NCBI RefSeq assembly: GCF_036345915.1
Contig: NZ_CP107785.1
Coordinates: 4,836,001-4,900,000 of the forward strand
DNA: 64,000 nt
Origin: Nocardia sp. NBC_00565
GTDB taxonomy: Bacteria; Actinomycetota; Actinomycetes; Mycobacteriales; Mycobacteriaceae
Direction of reading: 5' to 3'
The translations under genes were made by a program, and so were the position numbers. Numbering within the stretch: the first letter of the stretch is position 1; each line of letters opens with the position of its first letter. The notes beneath the pieces were generated by a model, which worked only from the letters and a program-made list of their open reading frames with translations, was not told the origin of the DNA and did not search any database. Below are positions 56,952 through 64,000 of the stretch, piece after piece.

Positions 56952-58634
56952 TCAGCTGTCGCGGCGGCGCGTGCGCTGGACCTGATCCAGTTCGCGCACC
57001 ACATCCGCCTGCGACAGGGTCGCCCCGGTCTGCGTGGTCAGGATCAGCGGTATATCCGCGTCGACGTGATGGCAGGTGACGCGCAGGACGCCGTCGAAGC
57101 CCATCTCGAAGGTCACCCGCACTTCGCTGCCCTCGGGATATCCGGCGGGAATACCGCGAATTCTCCCCTCCACCAGCACTTTTGTATCCTCGGGCCGCAT
57201 CGAGGCGGCTTGGCCCTGCTGTTCGACGATGGTCAACGCGATCTCGTCCTGGTCCGCGCGCACGGTGCCGAAGGACCGGCGCACCTTCACCGGCAGGGTC
57301 GCGTTGCGATGGACCAGCCAGGTCGCCGCCAGCCCGTACTGGTAGTCGAGCGCGAGCACACCGAAACCGCGCGAAACGACGGTGTCCACTTGGATTTCGA
57401 GCATCCGGCGGACCAAGCCGACCGGCTGCCCGAAGGATGCGGCGACCCGTGCGATCGACTGCTCCAGATCGGCGGGTGCGGCGTCGTGAATATCCGCGCC
57501 GTCGCGCAGCCGGCCGCGCGTGGTCAGATCCGCCAGGATCAGCCGTTCCATCTCGAGCTTCTCGCCATAGAGCGCCGCGCCGCGCGCCACCGAAAGGTCG
57601 GGATCGCGCAGTTCGCCCGCGAGGCCGAGTTCCGCGCGTAGTTCGCGCTCCACCATCGGCATTCGGGAAGAGCCGCCGACCAGCAGCAGTCGGTCGACCG
57701 GGGTGACGCCGCGTTTACTCGCCGCGGCCAGGCAGTCGCGAGTGAGATCGATGGTGCGACGCATCAGTGAGGACGTCATCGCGTCGAGTTCGTCGCGCGT
57801 CAACGGGATCACCGCGCGGGCGCCGTCGTGTGCGATCACCACATCGGTGTGCTCGGCATCGGTCAACTCACGTTTGGCGCGCTCGGCGGCGAGCACCAGC
57901 ATCTGGGAGCCCGCCGAATCGTCCAGTGGATCTTCGGCGTCGGGATTGGCCTCGCAGAACTTCTGCGAGAGGTACAGCGCGATGCGCTCGTCCCAGTCGG
58001 CACCACCGAGTTGGTGATCGCCCTCGACCGCGAGCACCGAAATGCGACGGTCGGCCAGTTCGATGACGGTGGCGTCGAAAGTGCCGCCACCCAGGTCGTA
58101 GACGAGCACCGTTTCCCGTGGCCGGTCCTTGCCGACATCCACGCCACCGTCGAGCCTGCCGAAACCGTAGGACAGCGCGGCCGCGATCGGCTCGGAGAGC
58201 ACACCGGCGACATCGAAGCCCGCATAGGCGCCGGCCTGGATGGTGGCGCGGCGCTCCTCGTCACCGAAATAGGCGGGCACCGTGATGACCACGCGTTTCA
58301 CCGCCTCGCCACCGCCGAATTCCGCGTCCGCGGCAAGGCTTTTCAGGATCAGTGCCGAGACCGCAGGCGCGGACCAGGTCTGCCCGTGCGCGGCGAAGCG
58401 CCACTCCGAATCGCCCATCCGCCGTTTGACCAGCGCGCACACATGTTCCGGATCGAGGCGGGCCTGCCGCCGGGCGCCCTCGCCCACCAGATGATCGAAA
58501 GCGGACGCGAACAATACGACCGAGGGCACGGTCGCCTCGCCGTTCAACCCGATCATTACTTCAGGCCGACCGTCGGCATCGATGCGCGCGATTGCCGAGT
58601 TCGTTGTGCCCAGGTCGATGCCGTAGACCCCCAT
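56952..58634 (-). CDS. divergent Hsp70 (DnaK-like) lacking a lid
   Basis: The 560-residue protein starts MGVYGIDLGTTNSAIARIDA and has the nucleotide-binding motifs VYDLGGGTFDATVIEL (about residue 172-187) and LLLVGGSSRMPMVE (about 311). The substrate-binding part is atypical: the DVTPLSLG-type linker is replaced by a divergent sequence ending VVSRGFGVLAL, a short beta region follows, and the C-terminal helical lid is missing. It is distinct from housekeeping DnaK. It is followed by the 704-aa partner and is divergent from a GrpE-like gene. Upstream extension of the frame to 59105 is antisense to that gene and rejected. Confidence 0.88.
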   Translation of the reverse strand: MGVYGIDLGTTNSAIARIDADGRPEVMIGLNGEATVPSVVLFASAFDHLVGEGARRQARLDPEHVCALVKRRMGDSEWRFAAHGQTWSAPAVSALILKSLAADAEFGGGEAVKRVVITVPAYFGDEERRATIQAGAYAGFDVAGVLSEPIAAALSYGFGRLDGGVDVGKDRPRETVLVYDLGGGTFDATVIELADRRISVLAVEGDHQLGGADWDERIALYLSQKFCEANPDAEDPLDDSAGSQMLVLAAERAKRELTDAEHTDVVIAHDGARAVIPLTRDELDAMTSSLMRRTIDLTRDCLAAASKRGVTPVDRLLLVGGSSRMPMVERELRAELGLAGELRDPDLSVARGAALYGEKLEMERLILADLTTRGRLRDGADIHDAAPADLEQSIARVAASFGQPVGLVRRMLEIQVDTVVSRGFGVLALDYQYGLAATWLVHRNATLPVKVRRSFGTVRADQDEIALTIVEQQGQAASMRPEDTKVLVEGRIRGIPAGYPEGSEVRVTFEMGFDGVLRVTCHHVDADIPLILTTQTGATLSQADVVRELDQVQRTRRRDS

Positions 58635-58748
58635 GAGACGCGATGGTAGCAGCCGAATCCGACCCGAGCCCAAGTTCCCACCGGCGGATCCCGATGCCGC
58701 ACAGTTCATTCGATGTGCACCCGCACGGACGCAAGTTAAGGTGCGAAT

Positions 58749-59417
58749 ATGACCGACCCAGTCGCGCCGCAGGCCGAGGACCACACCAACCCCCTCGCAC
58801 CGCAGGCCGAGGACGGAACCGCCGCCGCACAGCACTCTGCCAACCGCACGAATCCCTGGGCTCAGCAGACCACGGACAGCCCCCGCACGCGGCAAGCCGA
58901 CGACAGCACCGTCCCCGTCGCCCAGCAGGCTGATGATCACACCGACCCACTCACCCAACTGGTCGAACGCGTCGAAGACCTCAGCCGAGTAATCGCCCGC
59001 CAAGCCGCCACCATCGAGCGTCTGGCCGACGAAGCCAAGGCCCGCGACCGACGCGACCGTGCGGGCGCGGACCTCCCTCTCGTCGTCGAGCTGTTCGCCC
59101 TCCACACCGATACCGCCGCGTGCGCGACAACCGCCGAATCCCCCCGTGAGCGCACGGCCTTCGAAGCCATCGCCGCCCGCATCGAGAGATTGATCGTCGC
59201 GCGCAACGGCACCCTGATCACTCCGCGCCCGAACGACGCGTTCGACTCACTCACCATGGAGGCCGCCGATGTCGCGAAGACAGACGACCCGGACTCGGAC
59301 CGCACGATCGAGTCTCTGGTCCAGACCGGCCTGACGGTCTCCGGCCGATCAGTGCGGCCTGCGAGCGTAGTCGTGCGCCGGTACCAGCCGTCGGCCGCAC
59401 GTGGCGTTCCCCGGTGA
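58749..59417 (+). CDS. GrpE-like nucleotide exchange factor, divergent
   Basis: The 222-residue protein has a low-complexity N-terminus with imperfect repeats (APQAED, NPLAPQAED, VAQQADDHTDP). A long coiled coil follows (about 67-105: LVERVEDLSRVIARQAATIE), then a helical bundle. The C-terminal beta domain reads TIESLVQTGLTVSGRSVRPA, closely paralleling the GrpE ending (GY..-RVLRPA-V-V). GrpE opens the Hsp70 nucleotide pocket. It is divergent from the Hsp70 gene with 114 bp between the starts, supporting a shared function. Overall identity to housekeeping GrpE looks low. Confidence 0.7.
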   Translation: MTDPVAPQAEDHTNPLAPQAEDGTAAAQHSANRTNPWAQQTTDSPRTRQADDSTVPVAQQADDHTDPLTQLVERVEDLSRVIARQAATIERLADEAKARDRRDRAGADLPLVVELFALHTDTAACATTAESPRERTAFEAIAARIERLIVARNGTLITPRPNDAFDSLTMEAADVAKTDDPDSDRTIESLVQTGLTVSGRSVRPASVVVRRYQPSAARGVPR

Positions 59418-59507
59418 ATCCGCCTAACAGCAGCGGTCAGACGACCGCCCCGCTCGAGACGCCGGATCCGATGGCCGCGCAAGAGCAGATCCTGAACTCG
59501 GATTCGA

Positions 59508-60911
59508 TCACGCGATCTGGCGCGGGACCTCGGTACCGATCTGTGCCCAGCGCCCGGACTCGGCCCGCCAGAGCACCGCGACCAACCGAAGCAGCATGAA
59601 TACGACCAAACCCGACCAAATTCCGGCGATGCCCCAGTCGAAGACCAGCGACAGCCAGATGGCGGGGAGAAAACCGAGCAGGGCCGCGCCGAGGGTGGTG
59701 TTGCGGAGATAGGCGGCATCGCCCGCGCCGAGCAGGACGCCGTCGAGGGCGAAGACGATGCCCGCGATCGGGATGATGGCCACGAAGAACCACCAGGCGA
59801 CATGGGTCCGGTCGAGGACGGCTGGGGCGTCGGTGAACAGCCCGGGAATGACGGTGGCGCCTGCCGCGAAAACGGCCGCGAGGATCAGCGCGAAGCCGCC
59901 CGACCAGCGAGTGATCCGCCGAGCCAGCCCACGCGCGCCCGATGCGTCGCCCGCGCCCAGCGCCGCGCCGACCAGGGTTTGGGCGGCGATCGCCAGCGAA
60001 TCCAGGGTCAACGCAAGGAAATTCCAGAGCTGCAGCACCAGTTGATGCGCGGCCACCGATGCCGCACCGAATCGGGCGGCAACGGCCGCCGCCGAGACGA
60101 AACTGGCTTGGAAGGCGAGGCTGCGGGCGATCAGATCACGACCGAGCACCAGTTGCGCCCGCATCACCGACCAGTGCGGTGCCAGCAAAACACGTTCGCG
60201 TACAAGCGCGCTCAGGAAGAGTCCGGCCGTCACCGACTGGCCCGCGACGTTGGCCACCGCCGACCCCGCCAGCTCGAGTCGCGGCGCACCCAACAACCCG
60301 TGCACCAGCGTCGGGCACAACAGTCCCGAAACCACGAGTCCCGAAACCACGAACAGCAGCGGCCTGCGCGTCTCCTGCACCCCGCGCAACCACCCGTTAC
60401 CCGCCATCGCGATCAGAATCAGCGGCACCCCGAACAATGCGATCCGCACCCAGACCAACGCTTCCCCCGCGATATCCCCGCCGCCCGCGATCACGTTCGT
60501 CAGCGCAACCGCAACCGCCTGCCCCACAACAAGTATCAGCGTCCCGACGATCACGGCGACCCACGTCGCCTGCACCCCTTCCCCGATAGCACCCCGCTCA
60601 TCCCCCGCACCATGCCGACGCGCTGCCCGTGCCGTTGTGCCGTAGGACAAGAACGTCAGCTGCGAACTCACCTGCGCCAGAATCAATCCGCCGACCGCGA
60701 GCCCAGCCAACGCCAGCGCCCCGAGCCGCCCCACCACCGCCAGATCGAACAGCAGGTAGATGGGCTCGGCCACCAGCACACCCAGCGTCGGCAGCGCCAA
60801 CCCGAGAATCCGCCGGGGTCCCGCGGTCGTCGGATCGGCCTTCGCCGCTCCCCCGCCGTCGCCATCGGGTGGCCCGGCCAGTTCGGCGTCATCCAAACCC
60901 TGTCGCGTCAC
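59508..60911 (-). CDS. dinF: MATE family efflux protein (DinF)
   Basis: The 467-residue protein has 12 membrane helices and the two-fold MATE layout. After a ~30-residue polar N-terminus come ILGLALPTLGVLVAEPIYLL and FDLAVVGRLGALALAGLAVG, and a second half starts near DLIARSLAFQASFVSAAAVA. MATE proteins export organic cations or drugs in exchange for Na+ or H+. It lies downstream of nrnA on the same strand, as dinF (Rv2836c) does in M. tuberculosis. Confidence 0.92.
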   Translation of the reverse strand: MTRQGLDDAELAGPPDGDGGGAAKADPTTAGPRRILGLALPTLGVLVAEPIYLLFDLAVVGRLGALALAGLAVGGLILAQVSSQLTFLSYGTTARAARRHGAGDERGAIGEGVQATWVAVIVGTLILVVGQAVAVALTNVIAGGGDIAGEALVWVRIALFGVPLILIAMAGNGWLRGVQETRRPLLFVVSGLVVSGLLCPTLVHGLLGAPRLELAGSAVANVAGQSVTAGLFLSALVRERVLLAPHWSVMRAQLVLGRDLIARSLAFQASFVSAAAVAARFGAASVAAHQLVLQLWNFLALTLDSLAIAAQTLVGAALGAGDASGARGLARRITRWSGGFALILAAVFAAGATVIPGLFTDAPAVLDRTHVAWWFFVAIIPIAGIVFALDGVLLGAGDAAYLRNTTLGAALLGFLPAIWLSLVFDWGIAGIWSGLVVFMLLRLVAVLWRAESGRWAQIGTEVPRQIA

Positions 60912-61031
60912 GAAAACTCCCTCGAGAACGCCGACACGCGTGAATCAGCTTCCCGCACATGGACCAACCATGCGATACGGCAACTCGTGCACCACACGGT
61001 CACTCCTCGCCAGACAGGGTTGGGCATCGGC

Positions 61032-62066
61032 TCAACCCAGCACGGTGAGCAGCGCTGAGACCACGTCCTCCAGCCGGCCATGGGTGGTGTAGCCCGCGGC
61101 GTAGCGGTGTCCGCCACCGCCGAGCGCGGTGGCCACCTCGGAAACGTCGACACCATCGCGCACGCCGGGCCCGGAGTCGCGCGAACGCAGCGATACCGTC
61201 CAGCGGTCATCGATGGTGCGGGATTCCTTGAATACCGCGGCAACGCCCGCCTCCGCGGTGGTGCGCACGATATCGATGACGCTCTCGACCTCCTCCGAGC
61301 GCACCCCCGCGACATCACCGCGCCGCACGAATACGTAGGCCAGCCCGACGCCGCCGTGCACCGCCGACTCCAGCCGAGCCGTCCCGAGCACCCGCGACAG
61401 CATCGGCAACCAGTCGAACGGATGCGTATCCATCAGCGAGCGCGTGATTTCGGCGCCGTCGATACCGGTGGCCAACAGCCGTTCGGCCAGTTGATGCGTA
61501 CCGGGTCGCACCCAACGGAACGACCCGGTATCGGTCACCAAACCGGCGTAGAGGCAATGCGCCACTTCGGCATCGATCGCCACTTGCCAGGCATCGAGCA
61601 GCCCCGCGACCAGACTCGTCGTCGATTCCGCGCTCGCATCGACCACATTGATCGCCCCGAACCGGGTATTGGAGCGGTGATGATCGAGCACCAGAGTCGT
61701 TCGCGCTCCGGCCAATCGATCGGCGAGCGCACCGAGCCGACCGACACTGCCGCAGTCCACCGTGATGAGTAGATCCACCTCGGCGGGCACATCGACGGGC
61801 CGCACCAGATGACGCACCCCCGGCAATGTCCGCATCGTGGCGGGCAGCTCGGCGGGTTCGGCGAACGACACCCACACCGGGATGCCGCGCCGATGCAACA
61901 CCAACGCCAACGCGAGCCCGCTGCCGATGGTGTCGGCATCGGGCTGTACGTGACACAGAATAGTGACAGATCGGGCCGCGTTCAGCGCGGCAAGTGCCGG
62001 TCCGAACGTTACCGCCGCGTCGAGATCGACCCCCGTCGTGCCCGGGTCGGCCGGCATTATCGTCAT
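61032..62066 (-). CDS. nrnA: DHH-family nanoRNase / pAp phosphatase
   Basis: The 344-residue protein has DHH/DHHA1 motifs: HVQPDADTIGSGLAL (Asp43, Asp45), DCGS, LVLDHHRSNTRFG near residue 130 and the C-terminal GGGGHRYAAG of DHHA1. It degrades oligoribonucleotides and/or 3'-phosphoadenosine 5'-phosphate, and cyclic dinucleotide products in mycobacteria (Rv2837c). It is coupled with rbfA upstream (13-nt gap). MTIMPADPG may start at Met1 or Met4. Confidence 0.95.
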   Translation of the reverse strand: MTIMPADPGTTGVDLDAAVTFGPALAALNAARSVTILCHVQPDADTIGSGLALALVLHRRGIPVWVSFAEPAELPATMRTLPGVRHLVRPVDVPAEVDLLITVDCGSVGRLGALADRLAGARTTLVLDHHRSNTRFGAINVVDASAESTTSLVAGLLDAWQVAIDAEVAHCLYAGLVTDTGSFRWVRPGTHQLAERLLATGIDGAEITRSLMDTHPFDWLPMLSRVLGTARLESAVHGGVGLAYVFVRRGDVAGVRSEEVESVIDIVRTTAEAGVAAVFKESRTIDDRWTVSLRSRDSGPGVRDGVDVSEVATALGGGGHRYAAGYTTHGRLEDVVSALLTVLG

Positions 62067-62079
62067 CGCCTACCGCACG

Positions 62080-62523
62080 TCACTCGTCGGTTTCCCGTTC
62101 GACCTTGTACGGGTCGGCTTCCCCGGCATGAGTGGCGTTGGCCGCCACCTTCGCCACCTCGTCGTCGGCGGCCCGCGCCCGAGCCAGCAGCTCTTCCATA
62201 TCCCGCGCCGCATCGGGCACCTTGTCGAGCACGAACGCAAGCGTCGGGGTGAACTTCACACCGGTACCCGCGCCCACCTTCGAGCGCAGCACACCCTTCG
62301 CCTTCTCCAGACCAAGGGCCGCAGCCGTGTAATCCGGTTCGACGTCCAGGCTTTCGCCCATCACCGTGTAGTACACCGTCGCCTCGCGCAGATCACCGGA
62401 GACCTTCGTATCGGTGACGGTCACGAAATTCAGACGCGGATCCTTCACCTCGTATTCGATCGCGGTCGCCACGATCGCGGAAATCCGCTTGGCGAGTCGG
62501 CGTGCCCTGGCTTGATCCACCAT
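62080..62523 (-). CDS. rbfA: 30S ribosome-binding factor RbfA
   Basis: The 147-residue protein starts [20 protein letters not shown] and has the KH-like fold segment [20 protein letters not shown], with DPRLNFVTV and [20 protein letters not shown]. An acidic tail ends it. RbfA helps mature the 5' end of 16S rRNA and is needed at low temperature. It lies in the infB-DUF503-rbfA-nrnA operon order typical of Nocardia/Rhodococcus. Confidence 0.96.
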   Translation of the reverse strand: MVDQARARRLAKRISAIVATAIEYEVKDPRLNFVTVTDTKVSGDLREATVYYTVMGESLDVEPDYTAAALGLEKAKGVLRSKVGAGTGVKFTPTLAFVLDKVPDAARDMEELLARARAADDEVAKVAANATHAGEADPYKVERETDE

Positions 62524-62610
62524 GGCTGAACCCTCCTCACATATGCTCTGTTCAAATCTACGACGGGAACGGGGCCCTTCGTGTCACGCAAGCTACCGCC
62601 TCCGTGCCCA

Positions 62611-62646
62611 TCGCTGGCGACTGCCTGCAGGTCGCTCGAAATGGTC
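62611..62646. repeat. dispersed palindromic repeat, copy 6 (inverted)
   Basis: TCGCTGGCGACTGC-CT-GCAGGTCGCTCGAAATGGTC, reverse complement of the consensus with TGG for TAG. It lies in the 139-nt spacer between the rbfA start and the DUF503 stop, so it is transcribed within the operon. Confidence 0.8.
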
Positions 62647-62662
62647 CGCTCCCACCGCGGGG

Positions 62663-62953
62663 TCAGTCTTCGGGTCCGAAGATCCTGCGGCGTACTGCCA
62701 GCAACTCTAACTCCGGACGGGCCGCGACGTGTCGCTCACATTTGTCGAGCACCTCGGTCAGGTGCTCCATACCGGAACTGACCATGGCAACCCCCAGCAG
62801 CGAGCGACGGTGGCGGTCGTGTTCCCCACCCTCGGCGGCACTCACACCGAAGCGCTGCAATTCGGCCAGCACGGGCCGGATCACCGAACGCTTCTGCTTC
62901 AGCGAATGCACATCTCCGAGCAGGATGTCGAACTCCAGTGCACCCAGGTACAC
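62663..62953 (-). CDS. DUF503 family protein
   Basis: The 96-residue protein starts MYLGALEFDILLGDVHSLKQ then KRSVIRPVLAELQRFGVSAA, the DUF503 (YlxP-like) signature. These small dimeric ferredoxin-fold proteins are encoded between infB and rbfA in many bacteria and are thought to assist ribosome assembly. The GTG start at 62953 has an AGGAGG ribosome binding site 4-5 nt upstream. It lies between infB and rbfA. Confidence 0.93.
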   Translation of the reverse strand: MYLGALEFDILLGDVHSLKQKRSVIRPVLAELQRFGVSAAEGGEHDRHRRSLLGVAMVSSGMEHLTEVLDKCERHVAARPELELLAVRRRIFGPED

Positions 62954-63038
62954 CCAGCCTCCTGATTCGGTACCTACGAGATTGTCTCCGTGGGTCCGGC
63001 ACCGCGTTGACAGCGATGCCGGACCCCGCGGCGAACAA

Positions 63039-64000
63039 TCAGTCGCGCGGCTTCTCGCGCAGCTCGTAGGCCTCGATGACATCGCCTTCCTTGATGTCGT
63101 TGTAGGTCAGCGTCATACCGCATTCGAAGCCCTCGCGGACCTCGGTGACGTCGTCCTTCTCGCGCTTCAAGGTAGAGATCGTGACCGTCTCGGCGACCAC
63201 CACGTTGTCGCGGAGCAAGCGCGCCTTGGCGTTGCGCTTGACCGAACCCGAGGTGACCATGCAGCCGGCGATATTGCCGACCTTCGACGAACGGAAGATC
63301 GCGCGGATCTCCGCCCGGCCCAGCTCGACCTCTTCGTAGATCGGCTTGAGCATGCCCTTGAGGGCCTTCTCGATCTCGTCGATGGCCTGGTAGATCACCG
63401 AGTAGTACCGGATGTCCACACCTTCGCGGTTGGCCAGCTCGGTCGCCTTGCCCTCGGCCCGGACGTTGAACCCGATGATGATCGCGTTCGACGCCGACGC
63501 CAGGTTGACGTTGGTCTCGGTGACGCCACCGACACCGCGGTCGATGACCCGCAGGCGCACCTCGTCGTCGATCTGGATTCCGAGCAGTGCCTCTTCGAGG
63601 GCCTCGACGGTACCGGAGTTGTCGCCCTTGAGGATCAGATTGAGCTCCGAAGTCTCCTTCAGTGCGGCATCCAGATCTTCCAGGCTGATCCGCTTGCGGC
63701 TGCGTGCGGCCAGCGCGTTGCGCTTGCGCGCATTGCGGCGGTCGGCGATCTGGCGGGCGATGCGGTCCTCGTCGACAACCAGCAGGTTGTCACCGGCACC
63801 GGGCACCGACGTGAAGCCGATGACCTGAACCGGCCGCGAGGGCAGCGCCGCGACGACATCGTCGCCGTGCTCGTCGACCATGCGACGGACGCGACCGTAA
63901 GCGTCGCCCGCCACGATCGAGTCACCGACGCGCAGCGTGCCGCGCTGGATGAGCACGGTCGCCACCGGGCCACGGCCGCGGTCGAGGTGCGCCTCGATGG
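63039..64000 (-). CDS. infB: translation initiation factor IF-2, C-terminal part
   Basis: Only the last ~320 residues are in the window; the N-terminal and GTPase parts lie beyond the right edge. The visible part reads [20 protein letters not shown] (domain 2), [15 protein letters not shown] and [20 protein letters not shown] (domain 3). The C-terminal tRNA-binding domain has [20 protein letters not shown] and [22 protein letters not shown]-2 delivers initiator tRNA to the ribosome. DUF503 and rbfA follow downstream. Confidence 0.97.
   Translation of the reverse strand, partial: IEAHLDRGRGPVATVLIQRGTLRVGDSIVAGDAYGRVRRMVDEHGDDVVAALPSRPVQVIGFTSVPGAGDNLLVVDEDRIARQIADRRNARKRNALAARSRKRISLEDLDAALKETSELNLILKGDNSGTVEALEEALLGIQIDDEVRLRVIDRGVGGVTETNVNLASASNAIIIGFNVRAEGKATELANREGVDIRYYSVIYQAIDEIEKALKGMLKPIYEEVELGRAEIRAIFRSSKVGNIAGCMVTSGSVKRNAKARLLRDNVVVAETVTISTLKREKDDVTEVREGFECGMTLTYNDIKEGDVIEAYELREKPRD

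Noticed and set aside
58635..59105. N-terminal extension of the Hsp70 frame
   Set aside because: The extension lies antisense to the GrpE-like gene, and the Hsp70 family start GIDLGTTNS fits exactly at 58634.

Overview
The window reads as a chromosomal segment of a high-GC mycolic-acid actinomycete, most likely Nocardia. Gene order follows the Mycobacterium tuberculosis Rv2743c-Rv2839c backbone in separate blocks. These are pspM-pspA-clgR, pgsA, divergent argA, ftsK, rnj-dapA, a TPR membrane gene plus dapB, pepR-pnp-rpsO-ribF, a SirR/MntR-type regulator, truB-pptT, pptH, dinF-nrnA-rbfA and infB. This assignment rests on recognising protein families and remembered synteny; no search was run.

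Layout. 1-10 kb: a PAP2/diacylglycerol-kinase fusion cut by the left edge, secreted and membrane proteins, the ClgR/Psp envelope-stress cluster, cinA-pgsA, an ArgA-type acetyltransferase, a lipoprotein, a TerC protein and a methyltransferase. 10.3-11.3 kb: a small ORF, a strong intrinsic terminator and a cluster of seven divergent tRNA genes, several with non-canonical folds. 11.3-20 kb: an epimerase, ftsK, a decayed TnpB gene directly upstream of ftsK, rnj and dapA. 20-34 kb: accessory and regulatory genes. They include a HicB-like gene with its own operator, an AlkZ/YcaQ protein, a kinase/pseudo-kinase/response-regulator set, an adenosine-specific kinase, dapB, two divergent MarR genes, a Zn alcohol dehydrogenase, a VOC protein behind a pseudoknot-like leader, a membrane pentapeptide protein, and an MFS exporter with a divergent ArsR-type regulator. 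34-43 kb: conserved RNA, translation and cofactor genes. 43.3-51.7 kb: an accessory island of a lipase, an ECF41 sigma module, two NAD-dependent epimerases, hydrolases, a secreted glycosidase and a TetR regulator with twin operators. It separates pptT from pptH. 52.7-64 kb: a DUF318 permease pair, a non-canonical Hsp70/GrpE/partner cassette, and dinF-nrnA-rbfA-DUF503-infB, with infB cut by the right edge.

Three items stand out. A dispersed palindromic repeat, about 30 bp with six copies here, sits in spacers and also in frame inside two protein genes (clgR and a methyltransferase). A divergent chaperone cassette at 54.8-59.4 kb pairs an Hsp70 lacking a lid with a GrpE-like protein and a 704-residue partner whose N-terminus resembles a degenerate J-domain. 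A tRNA cluster includes a short-variable-arm tRNA with anticodon UAG and a CAU tRNA with a shortened D-arm.
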